Origin: Thalassobacillus devorans MSP14
Lineage (GTDB): Bacteria; Bacillota; Bacilli; Bacillales; Halobacillaceae
Direction: 5' to 3'
DNA: 64,000 bases
NCBI RefSeq assembly: GCF_000496835.1
Contig: NZ_KI543237.1
Location: 390,364 to 454,363 of the forward strand
Shown: positions 16,959-24,798 of the stretch, piece by piece
Position numbering within the stretch: the stretch's first letter is position 1
Layout: each line of letters begins with the position of its first letter
Notes under the pieces: generated by a model
Told to the model about the DNA's origin: nothing
Databases searched by the model: none
Seen by the model: only the letters and a program-made list of their open reading frames with translations
Made by a program: the position numbers and the translations under genes

Positions 16959-18254
16959 TCAATCGATTGACTCAATGTATGTTTTTAGCACATGTACCCC
17001 TTGGACGATATCATTTAAAGAGGACCATTCTTCTGGGTTATGACTGACTCCATTTTTGCTGTTAACAAACAACATTGCAACTGGAAGGTGATGACCGATG
17101 ATAAGAGCGTCATGCCCCGCCCCACTTGGAATTTCCACTGGCTTAATATCGTGTTTTTCCAATGCCAGGCTTAGAAGCTGTTTCCTTTCATCGTCAATTG
17201 GAACCGGGGTTACTTCAAGGTTTTGCTGGTGGTTTGCTTTTACCCCGCAATTGTCAGCAATCCGTTCTGCTTCTTCGATTATTCTAAGCGTAAGTTCATT
17301 CCTTGTATCTGCATAGATATCGCGGATATCAACAATCAGGGATACTTTTCCTGGAATCACATTCGCTCCATTAGGGTGGACATGAAGCTTTCCGACTGTA
17401 GCAACCGCGGAGTCGCTCACTTTTCCCGGCAACTGATGTATCGTACGGACAAAGTCACCTGCTGCCACCAAAGCATCCTGCCTTTCTGTCATCGGCGTGT
17501 TCCCTGCATGACCGGCAACTCCAATAAAATCGACTTCCAGCCACGCCGGGCCAGCAATTCCCGAGACAATACCTACGGGCAGGTTTTGTGCTTCTAATTT
17601 AGCCCCCTGTTCAATATGTATCTCTACATAAGTCTTGATGCCGCTTAAATCCCGGGCTGCTTCAGCGAAGCTTTCCTCAGACAGACCGATATCTTCCATG
17701 ACTTTTGCAAAAGAATTGCCATCCTGATCGACAAGTGTTCTTTGCAATTCCATATCGACTTCTCCTGCCATGGCCCGGCTTCCGGTCAGCCCGCTATTGA
17801 AGCGTGCCCCCTCTTCATCTGAAAAAATAGCTATTTCATAGGAATGGTTCGGCTGGTATCCTGTTTCCTTCCATGCTTCGACCACCTCCAGAGCAGAAAG
17901 TACCCCGAGCGGGCTATCGAAATGACCACCATTCGGGACACTATCTACATGGCCACCACTCATAATCGCAGGTAAAGAATGATCTTTCCCCTCTAAACGT
18001 CCAAACACATTTCCTGCTCCATCTTCCGACACGTTCAAACCGGCTTCTTTCATCCAAATTTTCATTAGATCTTTCGCTTGTTTTTCTTCCTTTGAAAAAC
18101 CGATACGCCTGCTCCCGCCATCATCTGTCAGTCCGATTTCCGATATGGCATGGAACCGCTTGGCAAGCCTGTCTCCATTGATGCCTTCATACGTATAGTT
18201 TCCATCATAATCCTTGATTAATCTACCATATAAATCCCATTCTTCTGCTGCCAT
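16959..18254 (-). CDS. M20 family Zn-dependent hydantoinase/N-carbamoylase
   Basis: 431 residues. Metal-ligand segments are SGGHVDSVPNGGHFDSPLGV (usually G-S-H-x-D) and FSDEEGARFNSGLTGSRAM with the paired Glu; later VEIHIEQGAKLE and the C-terminal PSGAGHDALIIG are typical of the allantoate amidohydrolase / N-carbamoyl-L-amino acid hydrolase group. It hydrolyses carbamoyl or similar amides in the cytoplasm with two metal ions. The ATG is four bases after the amidohydrolase stop, so the two are coupled. With the transporter and GAF-PucR regulator upstream it likely acts in uptake and breakdown of an N-substituted amino acid, hydantoin or ureide. The substrate is not determined. Confidence 0.9.
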   Translation of the reverse strand: MAAEEWDLYGRLIKDYDGNYTYEGINGDRLAKRFHAISEIGLTDDGGSRRIGFSKEEKQAKDLMKIWMKEAGLNVSEDGAGNVFGRLEGKDHSLPAIMSGGHVDSVPNGGHFDSPLGVLSALEVVEAWKETGYQPNHSYEIAIFSDEEGARFNSGLTGSRAMAGEVDMELQRTLVDQDGNSFAKVMEDIGLSEESFAEAARDLSGIKTYVEIHIEQGAKLEAQNLPVGIVSGIAGPAWLEVDFIGVAGHAGNTPMTERQDALVAAGDFVRTIHQLPGKVSDSAVATVGKLHVHPNGANVIPGKVSLIVDIRDIYADTRNELTLRIIEEAERIADNCGVKANHQQNLEVTPVPIDDERKQLLSLALEKHDIKPVEIPSGAGHDALIIGHHLPVAMLFVNSKNGVSHNPEEWSSLNDIVQGVHVLKTYIESID

Positions 18255-18258
18255 GTTA

Positions 18259-19503
18259 TCACCTTTCTGTCAGATCTTTATAAATCTTGCCGTCTTTCAT
18301 GACCATCACGATCCGGTCACTGTCTTCCAATGCGCGTATATCTGATAGAGGATCGACATCGGTCAAAATGATATCTGAAATTTTTCCTTCTTCCACTGTT
18401 CCGACTTTATCTTCCCATCCCAGGCACTCAGCAGCTGTTTTGGTAGTAGCGACCAGTGCTTCCATCGGAGACATGCCGATATCACACATCAGTCCAAGTT
18501 CTCTGAGATTGGTACCATGAGCCATCACACCTGCATCTGTTCCCATAGCAATTTTCACTCCTGCCTGGTATGCTTTCGCGATACTCTCTTTGTGAGCTTC
18601 AATGACTTCTTTTGATTTTGCAACAGCATAAGGCGCCATGCGGTCATTTTCTTTGCTGGACTCCAGCACGGACACAGGCGCAAGAAGAGTCGGTACTAAA
18701 AATGTACCGTTTTCCAGCATCAGTTCGATCGCTTCGTCATCGATATAGATGCCGTGTTCGATAGAATAGATACCTGCCCGGATTGCATTTTTGATCCCTT
18801 CCGCTCCCTGAGCATGAGCCATAACCTTTATCCCTTTTCGGAACTGCGCTTCTTCTACCATGACCTCCAGTTCCTCCAGGGAAAATTGCGTGAACTCAGG
18901 ATGATCCGTCGGGCTTGAGACACCGCCCGTCGCATGGACTTTAATAACGTCCGCCCCTGCACGCAGCATTTGACGTACCGTCTTTCTTACTTCTTCTCTT
19001 CCGTCACAAATGGCATATGGCATCCCCGGATAAGTCTGCATCGTCGTATCGAACCCGGACCGATTCCAGTTGTCACCATGACCGCCAGTAGTCGTAATAG
19101 GATTGATGCTTACTTGCATGCGGGGGCCTTCGACCACTCCATCTTCCACTGCTTTTTTCATACCGAGATCGGAAAAACCGGCATCGCGAACCGATGTGAT
19201 TCCAACATCGAGCGTCCTTTTCATATAGTGGACACTTTCATAAAAACGATAAGAAAACGGCGTCAGGATCGTGTCCTGGATGCTTTTTAATTCCATTGCC
19301 ATATGGACATGGGTATCAATCAAACCAGGTAAAATATATTTTCCTTCCGCATCGATGACTTTGGCATCCTCCGGGACTTTTACATCAGTTACTGATCCAA
19401 CCTGTTCAATTTTGTTTCCATTAATTAAAACAGCTGCTTCCTGAACTGGCTCGTTCCCTTTCCCATCTATCAACGTTCCATTTGTAATCAATGTGTAAGA
19501 CAT
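18259..19503 (-). CDS. Metal-dependent amidohydrolase (imidazolonepropionase/prolidase-like)
   Basis: 414 residues of the amidohydrolase superfamily. LPGLIDTHVHMAMEL gives the HxH ligands near residue 65, VIKVHATGGVSSPTDHPEF holds the bridging Lys region, MAHAQG and SIEHG provide the two later histidines, and MGTDAGVMAHGTN the catalytic Asp. Relatives include Xaa-Pro/Xaa-Arg dipeptidases and imidazolonepropionase-like enzymes. It is the second gene of the operon transporter-amidohydrolase-carbamoylase, consistent with sequential hydrolysis of a cyclic or acylated amino acid. RBS GGAG precedes the ATG at 19503. Confidence 0.9.
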   Translation of the reverse strand: MSYTLITNGTLIDGKGNEPVQEAAVLINGNKIEQVGSVTDVKVPEDAKVIDAEGKYILPGLIDTHVHMAMELKSIQDTILTPFSYRFYESVHYMKRTLDVGITSVRDAGFSDLGMKKAVEDGVVEGPRMQVSINPITTTGGHGDNWNRSGFDTTMQTYPGMPYAICDGREEVRKTVRQMLRAGADVIKVHATGGVSSPTDHPEFTQFSLEELEVMVEEAQFRKGIKVMAHAQGAEGIKNAIRAGIYSIEHGIYIDDEAIELMLENGTFLVPTLLAPVSVLESSKENDRMAPYAVAKSKEVIEAHKESIAKAYQAGVKIAMGTDAGVMAHGTNLRELGLMCDIGMSPMEALVATTKTAAECLGWEDKVGTVEEGKISDIILTDVDPLSDIRALEDSDRIVMVMKDGKIYKDLTER

Positions 19504-19520
19504 ATTATCATTCTCCTTTT

Positions 19521-20690
19521 TTATAGCGTTCCTATTAAAATACTTGCGATAACAATGGAGCCTATCGTGACAGAAGTGAACCCGCCGATCAGCATGGGTG
19601 CTACGAGTTCATTCATAATCCGTCGCTGCTCCGCTTCATTGCGTCCAACACTTCTGCTCACTTCTTCTACTATCAGATAATCACCAGGAAAACCGTATAG
19701 TGCTGTTAACACGACAGGAATCGATTTCGTCGGTTTCCATTTAAAAATTTTTCCGCCAATAATGCCGCCGATGATAAGACCAGTTGTACCGATGACAATA
19801 ATGAAGATAACAGGCAATAAAGCCGATACGACCTGATCCCAGGTGATGCCCACAAGGGAATTGATGACTACGATGATCAATGCCACCATGGCAAGACCGG
19901 TACTATTCGATTTATCAAGAGCACGGTCTGGATAAAAGCGAAACGCAGAGCCCGCTACCCCAATTGCCAGTGACCAGAGGCTGTAGTTGATGCCAGTGAT
20001 ACTGCCAAGCCAGGTAGCCAGAGCACCTCCAATGAATAACAGGAAGAGGATGAAAAAGTGACTTTGCATGAAGCGTGCTGGTATAATCAGCTTTTTATCT
20101 GGATCCGCTGCCAATGGACTGTCTGGCTGTTCTGTGGTTGCTACTGCTTCATCAGCCAGACTATCACGAATGCTTAGCGCATATTTACTCAATAAAATCG
20201 AAGTGAGCGGCATGCCGACAAGGTTTTGCAGAGCAAAAACAACTACCGGTATAGCTGCAATGGAGGTGTAGCCTGCTGCAGTCAAACCTTCTGAAGTCAC
20301 GATGTAGGCGATGATCCCCCCTGTCAGTGGACCAGCACCAGCTACAGCAGTACTGTAATCGAAAAACAGCGTTATGAGAGAAAGCATAGTCACGACCGAA
20401 ATAATTAATCCTATTACGGTAATGAGTACTGCCTGGTACTGTTTTTTTATCACTGGTAATGGAATTAATGTCCCCAGGTGTACAATTAAGACCGGAACAA
20501 GCACACTACCGGCAGCAACAAATGTAGATGCTTCAATGTATGATTCAGGCAAAATACCTGTCTGAAGCAATACGAATGTTGTGGCGATGACCACCAATAA
20601 GGTGGGAATCTTCGCTCTCGTAGATAACGAAAGTACTTCCCCTAATGCGATGATGGCAACAAGTAACAAAACAATATAAATGGGCTGCAT
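19521..20690 (-). CDS. Multi-pass transporter, possibly GltS/ESS-like
   Basis: 389 residues with about 10-11 hydrophobic segments and a central hydrophilic loop (about 185-205). Two glycine-rich re-entrant-like stretches, AGAGPLTGGIIAYIVTSEG and TALYGFPGDYLIVEEVSRS, resemble the layout of Na+/glutamate symporters (ESS family), but I do not see a decisive signature, so the family is tentative. It is first in the operon with the amidohydrolase and carbamoylase, so it probably imports their substrate. Confidence 0.7.
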   Translation of the reverse strand: MQPIYIVLLLVAIIALGEVLSLSTRAKIPTLLVVIATTFVLLQTGILPESYIEASTFVAAGSVLVPVLIVHLGTLIPLPVIKKQYQAVLITVIGLIISVVTMLSLITLFFDYSTAVAGAGPLTGGIIAYIVTSEGLTAAGYTSIAAIPVVVFALQNLVGMPLTSILLSKYALSIRDSLADEAVATTEQPDSPLAADPDKKLIIPARFMQSHFFILFLLFIGGALATWLGSITGINYSLWSLAIGVAGSAFRFYPDRALDKSNSTGLAMVALIIVVINSLVGITWDQVVSALLPVIFIIVIGTTGLIIGGIIGGKIFKWKPTKSIPVVLTALYGFPGDYLIVEEVSRSVGRNEAEQRRIMNELVAPMLIGGFTSVTIGSIVIASILIGTL

Positions 20691-20722
20691 AAATTCACGT
20701 CCTCTTTGATGTAATAGTCAAA

Positions 20723-20728
20723 ATTATA
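20723..20728 (-). promoter_or_regulatory. -10 element of the transporter/amidohydrolase operon
   Basis: On the minus strand a perfect TATAAT lies 33 bases before the transporter ATG. No good -35 is found 16-18 bases upstream, which points to an activator-dependent promoter; the inverted repeat at 20755-20796 lies in the activator position. Confidence 0.5.
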
Positions 20729-20754
20729 AGATAATTCAGGACGATAAAACATAT

Positions 20755-20796
20755 GGGTAACCGACAAATATAAACAATTATTTTTGTCGGTTACCC
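20755..20796. promoter_or_regulatory. Long inverted repeat, operator or terminator
   Basis: GGGTAACCGACAAA and TTTGTCGGTTACCC are perfect 14-base arms with a 14-base AT-rich loop. It lies between the regulator stop and the transporter promoter. Neither strand has a clear run of T after the stem, so binding by the GAF-PucR protein is at least as likely as termination. Confidence 0.6.
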
Positions 20797-20808
20797 ACAA
20801 TCTTGATT

Positions 20809-22584
20809 CTATTCATCTAAATATTCTAAAATACTCAATCCAAGCTGAAGTTCAAAGGCTTTTTGCCCATTTAATTTTTCCAAACCCAATTGCTCGTATA
20901 TAGTTTTTAAACGATATTTGATGGTATTGACGTGGACATACAGTTTCTTGGCACTTTGAGTCATGCTTTGATTCGTATCTAAATAAGTTTTCAAAGTTTT
21001 TAGCAGTTCTGTTTCATTTCTATTATCGTATCTTTTGATTACCCCTAAAACATCATTAGTATATTCGCGTAATTCTTTCCGATCCATTTTCAAGAAAAGA
21101 CGATAAGGCCCAAGTTGTTGGTAATTCAGCATGTATTTCTCCTTATACGTCGATTGCAAAAACTCTATACAACGCCTGGCATCGTGATAGGAAATACGCA
21201 CATCTTTCAACTTTTCTACCACCTGACCGAATCCTACGTTATTGGTGAGCTCCAACTGCTCTGCTCCCAGCTTGATTATGGTTTCAAATAGACTTTCCAA
21301 CTGATGATAAACCTGGTTTTCATCTAATCTTGCGGAAACGGTGAACATCATCGTCACTTCCAGATTGCGGTCATATACCAGTGTTTTATATGGTAAACGG
21401 GAAACTTCCCGGTAAATAATCCGCATCATTTGCTGTTTCTTATCAGCGATTTTTTCAAAAGCGAGCAATGGATGTTTAATATAAAGCTGGGCCACTACAT
21501 AATGATGGTGATCCAATTCCGGGAAATTAATTTTAGCAAGGTTAATTGATGATAAATCGTCATACGGGTCATGGATCAGTCGCTCTAATATGGTACCTGA
21601 ATAACTGAAATCCTCTGCAACCAGACGCTCCTGCCGATCGATTTCCATAGCGAACACCGTAACCGCCTGCTCAATTGCGAAACGATCCAGAGGGTCAAGA
21701 CTGGTACCCTTTTCAACCAGTATCGTAAGCAGTCCAAACGAACGCACCTCTGTGTGTATGGGGAAAAAATAGACCAGGTATTCCTTATCTTTGAGGAAGA
21801 TCAGCTGAGAATTCAGTTTTGTTTGAAATACAGATTCATCCAGTAACGAAGTATAATTGTTCTTTAAATCTTTGGCTAAAGAGACAATAGGCTGCTCTGA
21901 AACAGCCAGCGTTTCCAATACTTCATTAAATACCATAACCGGCTTTTCAATCAGGTTGGAAAGGGAAACAGTAATGTCTTTTAGTCCACCTTTTGACAAG
22001 GATACCCTGGAGAGCTCTTCATGAATCCGTTTAGTCCGTTCATTTTGAGAAAATAATGTAGCATTTTCAATAGCAATGGTCGCCTGGCCTGCAAATGTTT
22101 CAAGTAATTGCAGATCGGAATCATCGAATTGTATATCTTCTTCGAAAATATCTACGGTCAGAACGCCGATACACTCCCCATTAGTGATTAATGGCACACA
22201 AATAGCACTGACCGGATATTCCATTCTTCCTAAGGAGCTCGCGTAAGTCTGCTCTGTTTTTGATGATATATTAGACATACCATAAGCTGTATCGGAGGGA
22301 GAAGAGAAAATTCTACCTTCCTTAGATAAGAATGTCCGTCCACTCATGCCTTCGCCTGGGCGTAATTTTATTTCTTGCATATAATCCATATCAAAGCCGA
22401 TAGCACTTTTAGCATAGAGCATGTCCGATTGTTCGTCGTAAAGGAACAGCACGCTTGCATTCGCGCCACCAATCACATTAAGTACCTCTCTGATCAACTG
22501 CTCCAATACCTCGGAAAGGTCGCGCGTTGAATTTAACACTCGGACTGAATTTATTAAACTCATCAACCGTTTTTCACTTTCCAT
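20809..22584 (-). CDS. GAF domain / PucR-type transcriptional regulator
   Basis: About 591 residues. An N-terminal GAF domain (about 20-180, with ASVLFLYDE, GEGMSGRTF and FAGQATIAIENATLF) is followed by a middle sensory region and a C-terminal PucR helix-turn-helix (about 535-590, YLDTNQSMTQSAKKLYVHVNTIKYRLKTI). ATG at 22584 is preferred over the TTG one codon earlier, seven bases after GGGAGGGGG. PucR-type proteins usually activate purine, amino acid or sugar acid catabolism. It lies upstream of and in line with the transporter-amidohydrolase-carbamoylase operon, its likely target. A close relative sits at 33989-35809 beside another transporter/M20 operon. Confidence 0.88.
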   Translation of the reverse strand: MESEKRLMSLINSVRVLNSTRDLSEVLEQLIREVLNVIGGANASVLFLYDEQSDMLYAKSAIGFDMDYMQEIKLRPGEGMSGRTFLSKEGRIFSSPSDTAYGMSNISSKTEQTYASSLGRMEYPVSAICVPLITNGECIGVLTVDIFEEDIQFDDSDLQLLETFAGQATIAIENATLFSQNERTKRIHEELSRVSLSKGGLKDITVSLSNLIEKPVMVFNEVLETLAVSEQPIVSLAKDLKNNYTSLLDESVFQTKLNSQLIFLKDKEYLVYFFPIHTEVRSFGLLTILVEKGTSLDPLDRFAIEQAVTVFAMEIDRQERLVAEDFSYSGTILERLIHDPYDDLSSINLAKINFPELDHHHYVVAQLYIKHPLLAFEKIADKKQQMMRIIYREVSRLPYKTLVYDRNLEVTMMFTVSARLDENQVYHQLESLFETIIKLGAEQLELTNNVGFGQVVEKLKDVRISYHDARRCIEFLQSTYKEKYMLNYQQLGPYRLFLKMDRKELREYTNDVLGVIKRYDNRNETELLKTLKTYLDTNQSMTQSAKKLYVHVNTIKYRLKTIYEQLGLEKLNGQKAFELQLGLSILEYLDE

Positions 22585-22703
22585 CAAATTGCCCCCTCCC
22601 TATTTCCACCAACTATTATCGACAAGCATACGTTATCCTCTCTTTATGGTAAAGGGGTTTTCCAAAACCCAGGTCGCGTTCCTGGTTACACTTCCTCAAA
22701 AAA

Positions 22704-22730
22704 AGCGAGCAGACATCTAATCTGCTCGCT
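22704..22730 (-). terminator. Terminator after the PTS gene
   Basis: AGCGAGCAGA pairs with TCTGCTCGCT; on the minus strand a run of seven to eight T follows. It lies seven bases after the EIIBCA stop. Confidence 0.92.
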
Positions 22731-22736
22731 TCCTTC

Positions 22737-24695
22737 TTACCGTATCGTTTCCAACAAACGATAAGCCTCTTCTCTCGTCTCCACATTCAGTAACTCATCT
22801 CTGAACTTCTCATCCATCAAGCGACGTGATAGCATTTGTAAGATCTTCAAATGGTCATCGCCCTGGCGCTCTTTTGGCACAGCAATCATGAAGATGAGTT
22901 TCGCATCGGTACCATCCATGCTGTTCCAGTCGACACCGTCACGCTTGATACCGAACACGACGGCTGGCTTTTTGACAGCAGTTGATTTTCCATGCGGGAT
23001 GGCGATGTTCATGCCAAGTCCTGTGCTGCTTTCCTGTTCACGATCCAGGATCGCTTGTTTGAAATCTGCCTGTGAATCGAGTATGCCTTCTGCATTCAAT
23101 GTGTCAATCAGTTCATCAATGACGTCATCACGACTCGTTCCTGCCAAATCGATATTAATTAATTCAGGTGTTGTGATGTCCGTCAGTTTCGTAATTTCTT
23201 TTGGCTGTTCTGGCTTCTCAGCTTCAATATCTGTAGCTTCTGCATCAGGTTTTTCAACAGATTCATCCTCCACAGCTGTTTCTCCAGCTGGCATACCAGT
23301 TACGGCCACATCTTTTTTCAAGAAGTTGACCATGAACGCGGTGACGACGACCCCGACAGCTAATGCAACAAAGAACATCAACACGTTGTCTACTGCTCCC
23401 AAGACCGCCACAATCGGGCCGCCGTGGGCGACACGGTCACCGACATTGCTCAGCATCGCGATTACGGACCCTGTCATCGAACCGACAACAATACTCGGAA
23501 TGACGCGGAGCGGATCCTGAGCCGCGAATGGAATTGCGCCTTCGGTGATACCGAATAATCCCATCGTAAACGATGCTTTACCCGTTTCGCGCTCGGCCTG
23601 CTGGTATTTCTTTTTATTGATGAAAGTGGCCAATCCCATGCCGATTGGCGGGATAGCGATGGCAACTGCGATTGGTCCCATGATGCCATAGTTACCTTCT
23701 GCGATCATGGCAGCACCGAATAAGAACGCAACTTTGTTAAATGGTCCACCCATATCGACAGCGATCATGGCACCAAGAATCATCGCCAATACAATTGAAC
23801 TTGTACCCTGCATGCCTTCAAGCCATCCGGTCAGTCCTTCAAATACACTGGCAACCGGTGCACCGATCACAAAGATGAACAGCAATCCGACAACCAGGGA
23901 CGCCAGAATCGGAATGAAAATAATCGGCATGACTGGCTGTACAGCCTGCGGTACTTTGATTTTCTTGATAGCTAAAACAACATAACCTGCTAAGAACCCG
24001 GCGATGATACCACCAATGAAACCGGCTCCTGCTTCACTTCCATAAAAACTTCCATTGGCAGCGATATACCCGCCGATGACACCCGGCGCTAAACCAGGAC
24101 GGTCAGCAATACTGACAGCAATGAAACCGGCCAAAATCGGTACCATGAATGTAAACGATGCTCCACCTAATGCTTCAATCTGCTTCCAGAATGAATCCTC
24201 TGGAATCTTAAGACCTCCAGGTGTCTGTTCACCGCCTAGTGCTAATGCGAGCGCTATCAAAAGTCCCCCGACAACGATAAACGGAATCATGTAGGATACC
24301 CCGTTCATCAAGTGACGATAAATTGGATTTTCTTTTTCCTTCTTTTGTTTTTTCACATCATTTACGGAAGCCGCACCCGCTTTGTAAACGGATACATTTC
24401 CTTCCTGAATACGCTGGATCAGCGCTTTAGGATCACGGATTCCTTCCTGTACGCCTACGACTACGAGTTTCTTCCCGATAAAACGTTCCTTGGAAACTTC
24501 TTTGTCACTGGCGATGATGATGCCGTCTGCTTCCTCGATATCTTTATCGGTCAGCGCGTTCTCAACACCTATCGAACCTTGTGTCTCCACTTTGATATCA
24601 ACGCCCATTTCTTCGCCTGCTTTTTGCAAGTTTTCAGCAGCCATATACGTATGAGCGATTCCAACCGGACACGCGGTTACAGCTAGTATTTTCAT
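22737..24695 (-). CDS. PTS fructose-type transporter EIIBCA
   Basis: 652 residues from ATG 24695, which follows GAGGTGG by six bases; a GTG five codons upstream overlaps that site. Order is EIIB (about 1-100, phosphocysteine in TACPVGIAHTYMAAE), EIIC (about 125-470, about 9 membrane segments) and EIIA (about 505-650, phosphohistidine in MNIAIPHGKS). The enzyme phosphorylates an incoming hexose at the membrane with phosphate from PEP via EI and HPr. The linker between EIIC and EIIA is acidic. No 1-phosphofructokinase or isomerase gene is adjacent, so the sugar could be fructose, mannose or a mannosyl derivative. The next gene upstream encodes its probable PRD activator. Confidence 0.92.
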   Translation of the reverse strand: MKILAVTACPVGIAHTYMAAENLQKAGEEMGVDIKVETQGSIGVENALTDKDIEEADGIIIASDKEVSKERFIGKKLVVVGVQEGIRDPKALIQRIQEGNVSVYKAGAASVNDVKKQKKEKENPIYRHLMNGVSYMIPFIVVGGLLIALALALGGEQTPGGLKIPEDSFWKQIEALGGASFTFMVPILAGFIAVSIADRPGLAPGVIGGYIAANGSFYGSEAGAGFIGGIIAGFLAGYVVLAIKKIKVPQAVQPVMPIIFIPILASLVVGLLFIFVIGAPVASVFEGLTGWLEGMQGTSSIVLAMILGAMIAVDMGGPFNKVAFLFGAAMIAEGNYGIMGPIAVAIAIPPIGMGLATFINKKKYQQAERETGKASFTMGLFGITEGAIPFAAQDPLRVIPSIVVGSMTGSVIAMLSNVGDRVAHGGPIVAVLGAVDNVLMFFVALAVGVVVTAFMVNFLKKDVAVTGMPAGETAVEDESVEKPDAEATDIEAEKPEQPKEITKLTDITTPELINIDLAGTSRDDVIDELIDTLNAEGILDSQADFKQAILDREQESSTGLGMNIAIPHGKSTAVKKPAVVFGIKRDGVDWNSMDGTDAKLIFMIAVPKERQGDDHLKILQMLSRRLMDEKFRDELLNVETREEAYRLLETIR

Positions 24696-24756
24696 GTGTT
24701 TCCACCTCACTCTTTTTTATTTGTAACCTTATGATACGACAATTTTCGCCATAAAA

Positions 24757-24798
24757 AATAATTCATTTTTACCGTAGCTCCGGTAAAAATGAATTATT
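24757..24798 (-). terminator. Terminator after the PRD regulator gene
   Basis: Perfect 18-base arms (AATAATTCATTTTTACCG and its complement) around a 6-base loop, overlapping the regulator stop codon. On the minus strand TTTTTTAT follows. It uncouples the regulator from the PTS gene. Confidence 0.85.
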
